Source of the DNA: an uncultured beta proteobacterium
GTDB lineage: Bacteria > Pseudomonadota > Gammaproteobacteria > Burkholderiales > Burkholderiaceae_B
Length of the DNA: 51,778 bases
Reading direction: 5' to 3'
Assembly: GCA_903932425.1 (NCBI GenBank)
Contig: CAIZGG010000271.1
Span: forward strand, 1 to 51,778
In this document: positions 44,263-51,778 of the stretch, one piece after another
How the letters are laid out: each line of letters starts with the position of its first letter
Numbering within the stretch: position 1 is the stretch's first letter
Translations under genes and position numbers: made by a program
The notes under the pieces: generated by a model
What the model saw: only the letters and a program-made list of their open reading frames with translations
Database searches by the model: none
Told to the model about the DNA's origin: nothing

Positions 44263-44871
44263 ATGAGTCGACTCATCACTAAACTTAAGTTGTTATTGTT
44301 CAAGTTGTCGCCTCATCTCGCATTGGCGCTTGGCGTTGAATTTCCGTTGAAATCTGAAAATCGTTTATTTCTTGAACATCAGATTTTTGATTTACTCAAC
44401 GCACGGTTTAAGCAACAGGGTGCGCGCGCGAGCTGCCTTTTTTTGGGTACTGACAAGCGCAGCTGGCATTACCCTCAGCGCTTGGATGCTGATTTTTTTA
44501 CGATGGATATTGAGCCAAAAAAAGCGATTTATGGCCATCGCGGCCATCATACGATTGGTTCTGCAAGTACGCTCTTGCAATATTATTCACCTCGTTCCTT
44601 TGACGTGATTATTGCCAACGGTTTAATCGGCTTTGGCATGAATCAGCAGCAAGACTGCGAGGCGCTTCTGGCTGGCACGCATGCACTACTTAAAGAAAAT
44701 GGCTTGTTAGTGTTGGGTTACAACGACGGTACTGAGTTTGTTAATTTCAAAGTGCGCGACTCAAAACATTACAAATTATTCCAAGAGTTTGTACCAAATC
44801 ATCAAACGTTGGATCGCAGTCAATACGAGTTTGGCGATCACACCTTTGTATTTTTGACGCCGATCCACTGA
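44263..44871 (+). CDS. Methyltransferase-like protein
   Basis: A 202-residue cytoplasmic protein with a probable Rossmann SAM-methyltransferase fold: SCLFLGTDKRSW as the first strand, FFTMDIEPKK as the acidic loop after strand 2, SFDVIIANGLIGFG as strand 4 and LLKENGLLVLGYNDG as strand 5. The glycine-rich loop is weaker than usual (GTDKRSW), so activity is uncertain; it may be a glycan or lipid methyltransferase. The ATG at 44263 follows AGGGG. Confidence 0.65.
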   Translation: MSRLITKLKLLLFKLSPHLALALGVEFPLKSENRLFLEHQIFDLLNARFKQQGARASCLFLGTDKRSWHYPQRLDADFFTMDIEPKKAIYGHRGHHTIGSASTLLQYYSPRSFDVIIANGLIGFGMNQQQDCEALLAGTHALLKENGLLVLGYNDGTEFVNFKVRDSKHYKLFQEFVPNHQTLDRSQYEFGDHTFVFLTPIH

Positions 44872-44987
44872 GTCGTGCAAGTGTCATCACAGTCAACCTT
44901 GCCTGCGTCGGCTTGTTCGGGGCTGCAGGTGTCGATATGCTCAAACTTGTAAGTTTCGAAATAATCAATTGATCAAAGAGGTATCAG

Positions 44988-46088
44988 GTGCTCAGGTTTT
45001 TTTGGTTCAGTGTTTTATTGTTTGTGAAGGCAAGCGATATTTGGGCAGCCTCTCCAGAACCTTGTTTGCAGGCGAGCAACACCTGCACCGAATGGGTCAC
45101 CCTTGATGAACAAGGGCAGCGTGGGCTGATCTATCGCACTCATCCCCTGACTCAGCGAAACGAAACACTCGAGCATGCTGTGATTGTGATTCATGGGCAA
45201 GGGCGAAATGCAGACGGTTATTTTCGCCATGGGCTAGCCGGCGCATTTTTGGCTGACGCGTTGAAAGATACGTTACTGATTTCGCCGCGCTTTGCGTCAA
45301 ATGAAGGTAAGGATTGTCGCGACACGCTTGACACCAACGAAGTCGGTTGGATTTGTTTAGGGTCTGAGAGTTGGCGTAACGGTGGCATTCAAGCAACGCC
45401 GGCTACCAAAAAACTACAGTCGTTCGATTTCATGGATGCGCTTGTACTTAAGTTGTCGGATCAGGCGCTCTTTCCGAAGTTGCGTACGCTGGTTATTGTC
45501 GGGCACTCGGCCGGTGGGCAATTAGTGAATCGCTATCAAATGGTGAATCCGCTGCACGAAAAAATAACCGCTGAGCGAAAAATACAAATTTCTTATGTGG
45601 TCGCCAATCCGTCGTCCTATACGTATCCGGGGGCTTTGCGACCTACACGGGCTGCTGTGCCTTCCAATATCGCCGCGGCTGCACCCGGTTATCTTGCCCC
45701 TGTCTCTGATGCTAAAGAGCAAAAAGCTTTCGTACCGTATTCAGATGCTTCAGGTTGTACGAGTTTTAATCGCTGGCCTTATGGGCTAGAACAGAAAGTG
45801 GGTTACGCCTCAGGCATCAGTGATGAGGTCATCAAGCAGCAACTCGCCAAGCGCCCTGCGACATTTTTATTAGGCGAGCTGGATATTCTTCCGCTTTATG
45901 GCTTTGACAGTTCGTGCGCGGCGATGGCACAAGGGCCGACCCGATTGGCGCGCGGCTTTGCTTACACAAAGTTTGTAAACGATACGCTGCAGACTAATCA
46001 TCCGGCTGTGATGGTGCCTGCGTGCGGACACGATGCACGGTGCATGTTTAGCGCAGAAGCTGCGTTGCCTCATCTGTTTATAAAGTAG
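44988..46088 (+). CDS. Exported alpha/beta hydrolase
   Basis: A 366-residue hydrolase with an N-terminal signal peptide (FFWFSVLLFVKASDIWA). The oxyanion loop is VIHGQGRN, the nucleophile Ser174 is in IVGHSAGGQLVN, the acid is in the loop LLGELDILPL, and the base His is in VPACGHDARCMFS. Eight Cys in the mature part suggest disulfides in the periplasm. Substrates in this group are esters or polyesters; none can be assigned. The start is GTG at 44988 preceded by AGAGG. Confidence 0.82.
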   Translation: MLRFFWFSVLLFVKASDIWAASPEPCLQASNTCTEWVTLDEQGQRGLIYRTHPLTQRNETLEHAVIVIHGQGRNADGYFRHGLAGAFLADALKDTLLISPRFASNEGKDCRDTLDTNEVGWICLGSESWRNGGIQATPATKKLQSFDFMDALVLKLSDQALFPKLRTLVIVGHSAGGQLVNRYQMVNPLHEKITAERKIQISYVVANPSSYTYPGALRPTRAAVPSNIAAAAPGYLAPVSDAKEQKAFVPYSDASGCTSFNRWPYGLEQKVGYASGISDEVIKQQLAKRPATFLLGELDILPLYGFDSSCAAMAQGPTRLARGFAYTKFVNDTLQTNHPAVMVPACGHDARCMFSAEAALPHLFIK

Positions 46089-46158
46089 TTCGACTGTCAG
46101 GTTTTTCCTAAGTGTCAAAAATATTAGTTTTATAAAAATAAATCCTGAAGGAGACAAA

Positions 46159-47181
46159 ATGGACCATAGAATGACTAGGCCCTGTGAGAGAAGCAGCAAA
46201 ACTTCAAGGTCGTATTTCGCTGCGATCTCTGTGTGCCTTGGGTTGTCGGTGGGCGCTCTGTCGCCCAGTACGGCGCAAACCTGGCCGACAGCACGCCCAG
46301 TAAAAGTCATCGTACCTTCTGCACCGGGCGGAAGTTCAGATCCTTTGGCTCGCTTGATGGCTGAAGAACTAGGTGGTGCCTTGGGTGGTAATTTTGTTGT
46401 TGAAAATCGCCCTGGTGCAAACGGCAACGTTGGTGCCTCATATGCCGCCAAGGCCGAGCCTGATGGTTACACGCTTTTATTTTCATGGCCGGGTACTTTG
46501 ATCTCTGCTGTGACGATGTACAAGGCAAAGCCCTTTCATCCGATCAACGATTTCGAGCCGATCGTGCTGATTGGCTCGATTCCAAACGTGATTACGGTCG
46601 ATGCAAAATTGCCGATTCATTCGTTAAGCGATCTGACAGCCTATGCAAAAAAGAATCCAGGCAAACTGAATTTTGGCTCAACCGGCAGCGGTAGTTCGTG
46701 GCATCTTGCAGCAGAGCTGTATAAAAAGGTTACGGGTGTGCAGATGGTGCATGTCCCCTACACTAGCCCCGCTGCGGTGAATAAAGACTTAATCGGTGGC
46801 GATTTACAGGCGGTGTTTCCGGGCACGATGGCGATTGCCAGCTTAGTAAAGGATGGTCGCCTGCGTGCGTTAGCCATCATGTCGGATACGCGTACAAGCG
46901 TTTTGCCAGATGTGCCCACCACCAAAGAATTGGGTTTTCCAGAACTGGAGTCAACCACCTGGTTTGCTTTGTTGGCGCCCAAAGGCACGCCACCAGAGAT
47001 CATTAAAAAGGTGAATCAAACGGTAAACGTGTTACTGACCAAGCCAGCGCTGCAAGAAAAAATGGCAAATCTCGGCTACACGCTTATGGGTGGCACACCT
47101 CAGCAATTAACTGATTACATGAAAACTGAAATCGTGAAGTGGGGCGAAGTCGTTGAGTTTTCTGGTGCAAAAATCGACTAA
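46159..47181 (+). CDS. Bug/TctC-family solute receptor
   Basis: A 340-residue receptor with a long basic N-region before the signal helix (SYFAAISVCLGLSVGAL), which ends near PSTAQTWP. The motifs VKVIVPSAPGGSSDPLARLM, NRPGANGNVGASYAAKAEPDG and NPGKLNFGSTGSGSSWHLA are present. A strong AAGGAG (46148-46153) sets the ATG at 46159. No TctA/TctB gene is near. Its ligand may be a product of the exported hydrolase encoded just before it; this is inference. Confidence 0.92.
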   Translation: MDHRMTRPCERSSKTSRSYFAAISVCLGLSVGALSPSTAQTWPTARPVKVIVPSAPGGSSDPLARLMAEELGGALGGNFVVENRPGANGNVGASYAAKAEPDGYTLLFSWPGTLISAVTMYKAKPFHPINDFEPIVLIGSIPNVITVDAKLPIHSLSDLTAYAKKNPGKLNFGSTGSGSSWHLAAELYKKVTGVQMVHVPYTSPAAVNKDLIGGDLQAVFPGTMAIASLVKDGRLRALAIMSDTRTSVLPDVPTTKELGFPELESTTWFALLAPKGTPPEIIKKVNQTVNVLLTKPALQEKMANLGYTLMGGTPQQLTDYMKTEIVKWGEVVEFSGAKID

Positions 47182-47232
47182 CGAGAGCTGTCAACGTATT
47201 GAACAATAGCCGACCCTGAGCAGAGTGAAAAA

Positions 47233-47433
47233 ATGAAACCTGATTTGTATACAAAAGTGATTCTTACAGTGATTGCCCTAGCCCTGGTGGCCATTGCGAG
47301 CGAAAAAATCATCACCGATGCCCATGCGCAAAACCGTCCGACTAAGGTTGTGATTTGCGATTCGTACGGTAGCAAGTGCGCCGGCATCGACGGGTACAAC
47401 GAAAACGGCGCGCTGTACATCCGATCGAAGTAA
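47233..47433 (+). CDS. Small exported protein of the MKPDLYTK type
   Basis: A 66-residue protein. MKPDLYTKVILTVIALALVAI is a membrane segment or signal peptide, followed by AHAQNRPTKVVICDS and two Cys (VICDSYGSKCAG). Short proteins that open with MKPDLYTK are frequent in proteobacteria and I know no function for them. It begins 51 bases after the receptor gene. Codon use looks normal. Confidence 0.75.
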   Translation: MKPDLYTKVILTVIALALVAIASEKIITDAHAQNRPTKVVICDSYGSKCAGIDGYNENGALYIRSK

Positions 47434-47505
47434 AGAGCTTTGCGAGTGCCCTACGCACTAGTGTTGGCCACACTATTTGCTTTCTCTCTGCGCTGCCCAC
47501 GGGAT

Positions 47506-47530
47506 TCATCCTCGTGATGCACGAGGATGA
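47506..47530. terminator. Strong hairpin between convergent genes
   Basis: TCATCCTCGTG (47506-47516) pairs perfectly with CACGAGGATGA (47520-47530) around a three-base loop. It lies between the small exported-protein gene and the outer-membrane protein gene, whose 3' ends face each other. No T-run follows, but the position and perfect 11-bp stem suggest a shared terminator. Confidence 0.6.
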
Positions 47531-47545
47531 TGTGTGCGTCTGTCG

Positions 47546-48406
47546 TTAAAACGCCCTATTAATTGAGAGGCTAATCGTTTGAGTTGTCGTCTTGGCAGAC
47601 GTGCTACCTATCAGCGAGCCTGAATAGTTTACGTTTGTGTTGCCGTTGGTATTGTTAAACGTAGATGAGTAATTTGCAGTTTGATTCGGCGTCATTGCAA
47701 AGTTGTAGTTGAGATCGATAAACCACGACGCGTCTAAAAAGTACGTTGCACCGACTGTCACAGCGCCGCCCACCACCCACTGAGAGCTTGAGAAGTTTTG
47801 CGGGGTGCCAGAGATATCGGTGCGGTTGCCTTTGATGTCGGCAAAACCGACCAGATTGTCTATGTTGGTGTTGAGCTGCGTCAGTGTTGGGCCTGCGCCT
47901 GCATAGACAAAGCTGCGATCAAACGAGTGGCCGATAAAGGGCATCAGTGCGAACTGATGTGAAACATTGGTTTTGAAAGTGCGGACGGTTGCGTTGCCGG
48001 TAAATGATGTTGCGCCATACGAGCCGTATTGTGGGATCAAAAAGTTATCAGTTTTTGAGCTGAGGTCTAGGCCGTTATACGAAAATTTCGCACCCCAAAG
48101 CCATTTCGAGTCTTGAAAGTGTTTGAAATAACCGGCTTGAAGAGTCGGTGCAAAGCCGGTCTGCGAGGGCATATTGAGATTGACAGGAGGGCCTCCTGCT
48201 GTGCCCGATGACATGTATGCACCGGTCGTTTTGTCGTAGGCATCCGACAGGCCAGTGGCTTCGATGTTTTGATTGTTAAAACTCGTTGAATTCCAGCTTG
48301 CACCCAGACCAAGATAAAAAGCGCTGTTAGGCACCAAACCCTGAGCCGAGGTGATTGATGGCGCGCAAAGCGCGAGCGGCAAGAGCAAAAGAGATAGTTT
48401 TTTCAT
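47546..48406 (-). CDS. Outer-membrane beta-barrel protein
   Basis: A 286-residue secreted protein: the signal peptide is MKKLSLLLLPLALCAPSITSAQ. The mature part alternates polar and hydrophobic residues (FYLGLGASWNSTSF, AGYFKHFQDSKWLWGAKFSY, VVGGAVTVGATYFLDASWFI) and ends in the C-terminal Phe (SLSINRAF) needed for insertion by the BAM machinery. It resembles OmpW/opacity-type small barrels. It is rich in Asn, Ser and Thr. I chose the ATG at 48406; an ATG three codons earlier is equally possible. Confidence 0.83.
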   Translation of the reverse strand: MKKLSLLLLPLALCAPSITSAQGLVPNSAFYLGLGASWNSTSFNNQNIEATGLSDAYDKTTGAYMSSGTAGGPPVNLNMPSQTGFAPTLQAGYFKHFQDSKWLWGAKFSYNGLDLSSKTDNFLIPQYGSYGATSFTGNATVRTFKTNVSHQFALMPFIGHSFDRSFVYAGAGPTLTQLNTNIDNLVGFADIKGNRTDISGTPQNFSSSQWVVGGAVTVGATYFLDASWFIDLNYNFAMTPNQTANYSSTFNNTNGNTNVNYSGSLIGSTSAKTTTQTISLSINRAF

Positions 48407-48713
48407 GTTGATCATCCGTAGGGCGAGGCAGCACCGTATGCGTGCATCGTAAAAAGGCACGTGAAGGCGACTAATGAATGGCTTGCGATCTGTTGGTAAC
48501 AGCGCAAGAGGAGGTATTTTTACTTTTTTGCGCGTCAGCAACAGTGCTGTCGCGTGAGTGACTCGTTCTGCGGGATGCTCGACGAGTGCGGGACGTTGTC
48601 CCGTCCTTGAGGCGGGGTATTGACTTAGAGTACGCTAGTTCGTCTTGAATTTGATCTCGTTTTTACTGAGTTTGACATAGTGTTGATACAAATCAAGTGG
48701 GAAGGCCACAATG
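48407..48713. other. 307-base gene-free stretch
   Basis: No credible gene lies between the barrel gene and the hydrolase gene, both on the minus strand. It contains a small hairpin CGGGAC/GTCCCG with a three-base loop at 48589-48603 that may follow the hydrolase gene, and the promoter of the barrel gene. Nothing else stands out. Confidence 0.45.
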
Positions 48714-49760
48714 CTATTGCGCCAGATATTGGTTAAAAAACTGACCAATCTCGCCGAAGGCCTCTTTGGTTTCGGGTGCGTTGATGTCGCGGTAGTACTG
48801 AGCATGCGATTGTCCTTCAAACACCTGTAGGCTTGAGGGTACGCCTGCGTTGCGCAGTTTTCTGTGAACGCGCACAGTGTTGCTTAATAACAGATCGCGA
48901 GTGCCCGAGGTGAGAATCGTTGGAGGAAAGCCCGAGAGGTCACCATAAACGGGCGACAACATTGGGTCTTTCAGATCGTGGCCATTTGTGTAAAGTGCTG
49001 CGCGCTTGTCGCAGCTGACCCCATACGCAACGAGTACGTTGTCAAGCATGGCATTGGTTTGAAACGTATCGCCTGCGCCTGTTAAATCTGACATCGGGGT
49101 GCCCGGTGCAATCGCAGCGGGCAGGGGGAGGTTGTCGCGCTTTGCGCGGAGCACCATCGCCAGGGTTAAATTGCCGCCAGCAGAAGAGCCGAAGATTGCC
49201 ATTTTTTTAGGATCATGAATCTTTGTCGTGGCGCGCCACACGGTCATGGCATCATCGAGCGCGGCGGGATAGGGGTGATCTGGGGGCATCCGGTAATCGA
49301 CAGAGATAACCTTAACGTGCTCGAGGCCCGCCATGTAGATCGCCTCAACGGTACCGGATAGCCCTGGAGAACTGACAAAGCATCCGCCGTGAACATGGAC
49401 GAGGAGTCTGTTTTTGTTTTGCGCCGACACGATGGCAGGCGTGACGATAAACGCCTTCACGCCATCGATTACCGTAGGCTCGACTTTGACTTGTAGTTTG
49501 TCTAGCAGCGCCGGTATGGCTTTTTCGGCCGCTTGCGCACCCGCCGCAACTTGTTCACGCCATCCCTCTGCCGTCGTTGGGATGACATTCCACGTTGCGG
49601 TGAATGGTGCAGCGATCTGTTTTTTGATTTCAGGGCTCACCGTATCCGGAACGGGAATCACTTTGGCTGGGATCTCGCGACCTGCTTGCGCCTGCGCGTG
49701 TACTTGGCTTAAGGGGATGAATGCCAACAGGCCGACAACAGCTAATTTTTGTAAGTTCAC
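48714..49760 (-). CDS. Exported alpha/beta hydrolase, hormone-sensitive-lipase family
   Basis: A 348-residue esterase-like protein. The signal peptide (KLAVVGLLAFIPLSQVHAQ) starts right after a GTG at 49760 preceded by AGAGGA six bases upstream; a longer frame from an ATG at 49796 lacks such a site. The family motif HVHGGCF gives the oxyanion hole, FGSSAGGNLTLAM the nucleophile Ser, TSGTRDLLL the acid and GQSHAQYYRD the His. HGGCF replaces the usual HGGG(W/F). Substrates are short acyl esters. It is the last normal gene before the mobile region. Confidence 0.88.
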   Translation of the reverse strand: MNLQKLAVVGLLAFIPLSQVHAQAQAGREIPAKVIPVPDTVSPEIKKQIAAPFTATWNVIPTTAEGWREQVAAGAQAAEKAIPALLDKLQVKVEPTVIDGVKAFIVTPAIVSAQNKNRLLVHVHGGCFVSSPGLSGTVEAIYMAGLEHVKVISVDYRMPPDHPYPAALDDAMTVWRATTKIHDPKKMAIFGSSAGGNLTLAMVLRAKRDNLPLPAAIAPGTPMSDLTGAGDTFQTNAMLDNVLVAYGVSCDKRAALYTNGHDLKDPMLSPVYGDLSGFPPTILTSGTRDLLLSNTVRVHRKLRNAGVPSSLQVFEGQSHAQYYRDINAPETKEAFGEIGQFFNQYLAQ

Positions 49761-49970
49761 TTGTTTCCTCTTTTTGTGTTTAACCGTTCGCGTCATTTAA
49801 GTGCGGCAGCGCTGTAGTTTCTAGAAAGATAGTCTCAAAACGCCTCGCCTGCAAACATCATTACCATTTCGTAAGGTGAGCGCACGACGAGAGGCGGTCG
49901 CAGTAAAATTTCGGGTCGACAGGGTTTGGTTTCAGACGTTGGCCCTTTGTTAAATTTCATTAAGAAAATT

Positions 49971-49989
49971 CACTAGTGTCCCAACGTTT
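49971..49989 (+). repeat. Left inverted repeat of the IS element
   Basis: CACTAGTGTCCCAACGTTT is the mirror of the right end. The first eight bases, CACTAGTG, are themselves a palindrome. Confidence 0.88.
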
Positions 49990-50112
49990 CACAATGAAAG
50001 CGCGGTAAATAATTGATTTTCATGAATAAATCCGATTTTTTCTATGTCCACGATTTGAATTTGATTTCGTGGATAGGTCATCATTCGCAGATGTTATCTG
50101 ACGAGGGTGATC

Positions 50113-51318
50113 ATGCATTCGGGACAATTGGTATTCGCTCAAGTGATGGCCTATTTGCCACTCAAAGCCTTCAGTCGGATGGTCGCCGCACGACGTGCTC
50201 AACACAAAGTTCAAGATTTCAGCTGTCTGGATCAATTCCTGGTACTGGCCTTTGCTCAGCTGACAGCTCGCGAATCGCTGCGCGATATCGAGATAAATTT
50301 GCGAGCTCAGCGCAAACATTTTTATCATATGGGCTTGCGTTGCAAGACGGTGTCTCGCAACACGCTGGCCAACGCAAGTCGTGTCAGGCCGTGGGAAGTT
50401 TTTGCAGACCTCGCTCATCATTTGATCAAAACTGCACGAGTACTTTACGCCGACGAGCCGACGAACTCGGAACTGAAGGCGTTGATGGGCGCTACGGTTT
50501 ACGCACTCGACTCGACGACGATAGATTTGTGTTTGAGCCTGTTCAACTGGGCTCCTTTTCGAACGGCCAAAGCGGCAGTCAAGCTTCACACATTGATAGA
50601 TTTGAAGGGCTCTATTCCAAGCTTTATTCATATCAGCGACGGCAAAATGCACGACGTCAAAGTACTCGACCTGCTCTGCGAGCAAGGCTACATCGAGGCT
50701 GGCGCGTTTTATGTCATGGACAAAGCCTACGTCGACTTCGCGCGACTCTACAAATTGCACATGGCGAGAGCCTTCTTTGTGACGCGTGCGAAAGGCAATA
50801 TGCAGACAGACTTGATTCAAACGTTTCCCGTTGGAAAGGTCATTGGGTTGGTCAGCGATCAGCACGTTCGATTGGCCGGCGTTCTGTCCAAGGTTCGCTA
50901 CCCCGAACCACTCAGGTGTGTAACGTTCATCGATGTCGAGACTGGCAAGACGTTCGAGTTTTTGACCAACAACTTTGCACTGCCCGCCATCACGATTTGC
51001 GCTCTTTACAAGCAACGATGGCAAGTGGAGTTGTTTTTTAAATGGATCAAACAGCACCTTCGCATCAAGGCTTTTTACGGCAACACAGAGAACGCCGTCA
51101 AGACTCAGATATGGGTCGCCATCGCGACCTACGTCTCGATTGCAATCATGAAGAAGCGGTTGAATCTGAAACATTCGCTTTACGAAATTCTCCGTGTACT
51201 GGATCTGAACATGTTTGAAATGACCTCTATCGAAACGTTACTCGGGCGGCCTGTTGAGCCTACCGAATTATCGGATTATCCTATTCAACAAGACCTGTTC
51301 CAAACGTTGGGACACTAG
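50113..51318 (+). CDS. IS4-family transposase (DDE)
   Basis: A 401-residue transposase that cuts and pastes the element. The DDE core is intact: the first Asp in YALDSTTIDL, the second in YVMDKAYVDF, and the Glu in the family signature YKQRWQVELFFKWIK, which matches Y-x2-R-x3-E-x6-K. The N-terminus MHSGQLVFAQVMAYLP is the usual opening for this group. The ATG at 50113 follows GAGGG; a GTG two codons earlier is the alternative. The TAG stop is inside the right inverted repeat. No frameshift or stop is seen, so it may be active. Confidence 0.93.
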   Translation: MHSGQLVFAQVMAYLPLKAFSRMVAARRAQHKVQDFSCLDQFLVLAFAQLTARESLRDIEINLRAQRKHFYHMGLRCKTVSRNTLANASRVRPWEVFADLAHHLIKTARVLYADEPTNSELKALMGATVYALDSTTIDLCLSLFNWAPFRTAKAAVKLHTLIDLKGSIPSFIHISDGKMHDVKVLDLLCEQGYIEAGAFYVMDKAYVDFARLYKLHMARAFFVTRAKGNMQTDLIQTFPVGKVIGLVSDQHVRLAGVLSKVRYPEPLRCVTFIDVETGKTFEFLTNNFALPAITICALYKQRWQVELFFKWIKQHLRIKAFYGNTENAVKTQIWVAIATYVSIAIMKKRLNLKHSLYEILRVLDLNMFEMTSIETLLGRPVEPTELSDYPIQQDLFQTLGH

Positions 51319-51320
51319 TG
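51302..51320 (-). repeat. Right inverted repeat of the IS element
   Basis: AAACGTTGGGACACTAGTG is the exact complement of the left end. It contains the last codons and the TAG stop of the transposase gene. Confidence 0.88.
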
Positions 51321-51375
51321 AAAAAGTTTATGTAAATAGGCATTAATGCTCCATTACCTCCATTGACCTGACCAT

Positions 51376-51412
51376 CAGCTCCTACCCGACGATAACGTGA
51401 AAGTAGGAGCTG
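51376..51412. repeat. 10-bp inverted repeat downstream of primase remnant
   Basis: CAGCTCCTAC (51376-51385) is repeated inverted as GTAGGAGCTG (51403-51412) with a 17-base loop. It lies just after the stop of the primase remnant, so it could be its terminator, though no T-run follows on the minus strand. Confidence 0.5.
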
Positions 51413-51417
51413 TAACT

Positions 51418-51681
51418 CTATGGCTTGATTCGATAGCCTAAATAGTAATTACCATCTGATTTCTTCTGAGTAGTGCCAAGATGGCTTTTAACTTTTCGAT
51501 AAAAGCCATTGCTTGTCATGTGATGATGACCGTTATCGGTTTGCCATTGCTTGAATGACTGATACACATCCATGGCTTTGATTTGAGCGCCAGCCAATAT
51601 TTCTAGACAGTCATTCATCCACTGCTTGATCAGATCCATCTCACCACGATAATCCTCAGGTAACCGGTAACTGAACGCCGT
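51418..51681 (-). pseudogene. C-terminal remnant of a phage/plasmid P4-type primase
   Basis: The open frame gives about 87 residues. LIKQWMNDCLEILAG is followed by AQIKAMDVYQSFKQWQTDNG and NGFYRKVKSHLG, the winged-helix C-terminus of P4-type primase-helicases (D5-like). The helicase part should lie upstream on the minus strand, but a TGA at 51684-51682 closes this frame. The remainder is either lost, frameshifted or beyond the window. The first Met is at 51639. It marks an integrated phage satellite or plasmid. Confidence 0.6.
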
Positions 51682-51684
51682 TCA
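51672..51684. repeat. 13-base perfect palindrome at the edge of the primase remnant
   Basis: TGAACG-C-CGTTCA is a perfect short dyad between the end of the unidentified frame and the primase remnant. It could be an operator of the mobile element or chance. Confidence 0.3.
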
Positions 51685-51694
51685 ATAAGCGGCG

Positions 51695-51778
51695 CTACTC
51701 TGCTTTCTTTCGCATCTGATCAATCAGATGCAGCACCGACCGCTTAGGGTTCTTTGCAAATAACTCTTTCCAACGGCG
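51695..51778 (-). CDS. C-terminal end of an unidentified protein, cut by window edge
   Basis: The frame is open from the last base of the window and ends in TAG at 51697-51695, giving 27 residues that are basic and helical (ELFAKNPKRSVLHLIDQMRK). I do not recognise it. It precedes the primase remnant on the same strand with only 13 bases between, so both likely belong to the same mobile element. Confidence 0.4.
   Translation of the reverse strand, partial: RRWKELFAKNPKRSVLHLIDQMRKKAE

Larger units (their letters stand above)
49971..51320 (+). mobile_element. IS4-family insertion sequence, 1350 bp
   Basis: Perfect 19-base inverted repeats bound the element: CACTAGTGTCCCAACGTTT at 49971-49989 and its complement at 51302-51320. 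They enclose one intact transposase gene. The match may extend two bases outward on each side. I see no clear direct repeat in the flanks (TAAGAAAATT on the left, AAAAAGTTTA on the right), though both are A/T-rich. Confidence 0.88.

Noticed and set aside
50020-51174. 384-codon open frame on the minus strand
   Set aside because: It lies antisense to the transposase gene, whose DDE motifs are intact. The composition (Gln-, His-, Cys-rich without domains) is that of a reverse-strand shadow.

Overview
The window reads as ordinary chromosome of a betaproteobacterium of the order Burkholderiales, most probably family Alcaligenaceae. This rests on the rpe-gph-trpEGDC gene order, four tripartite-tricarboxylate (Bug/TctC) receptor genes in 15 kb, and the Bordetella/Achromobacter-like look of most proteins. 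The assignment is inference; no rRNA gene is present. I saw no tRNA, rRNA or CRISPR array.

Region 1 (1-13 kb) is housekeeping. It holds a truncated HIT gene, ung, a DEAD-box RNA helicase with a long repetitive tail, a MidA-type methyltransferase, then on the minus strand rpe-gph-trpL-trpE-trpG-trpD-trpC. A Trp-rich leader peptide and attenuator, easy to miss because of their size, lie between gph and trpE. On the plus strand follow apaG, mltA, a UbiH-type hydroxylase and dsbC.

Region 2 (13-30 kb) is mixed metabolism and signalling: a 2-hydroxyacid dehydrogenase, an AI-2E-type permease, an unpaired FixJ-type regulator, a PhoD phosphatase, a DUF4337 protein, an FMN 2-hydroxyacid dehydrogenase, a broken yhhQ-type transporter gene, an MFS permease, carbonic anhydrase, a lipoprotein and two short-chain dehydrogenases. 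It ends with a tight three-gene unit: a solute-binding protein without signal peptide, a membrane HD-GYP protein and a membrane histidine kinase.

Region 3 (30-49.8 kb) is uptake and catabolism: a complete peptide-type ABC importer operon (binding protein, two permeases, two ATPases) with a hydrolase after it, four Bug receptors, an FAD dehydrogenase with two added membrane helices, old yellow enzyme, cytochrome b561, secreted hydrolases and an outer-membrane barrel.

Region 4 (49.97-51.78 kb) is mobile DNA: a complete IS4-family element with 19-bp inverted repeats, then a remnant of a P4-type primase and the end of another unidentified frame.

The best candidates for a second look are the binding protein/HD-GYP/kinase operon, the FAD dehydrogenase with its own membrane anchor, the terminator-like hairpin and in-frame hexanucleotide repeat inside the methyltransferase gene, the trp attenuator, and the Cys-nucleophile hydrolase. 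None is proven to be a new system; most are unusual arrangements of known families.
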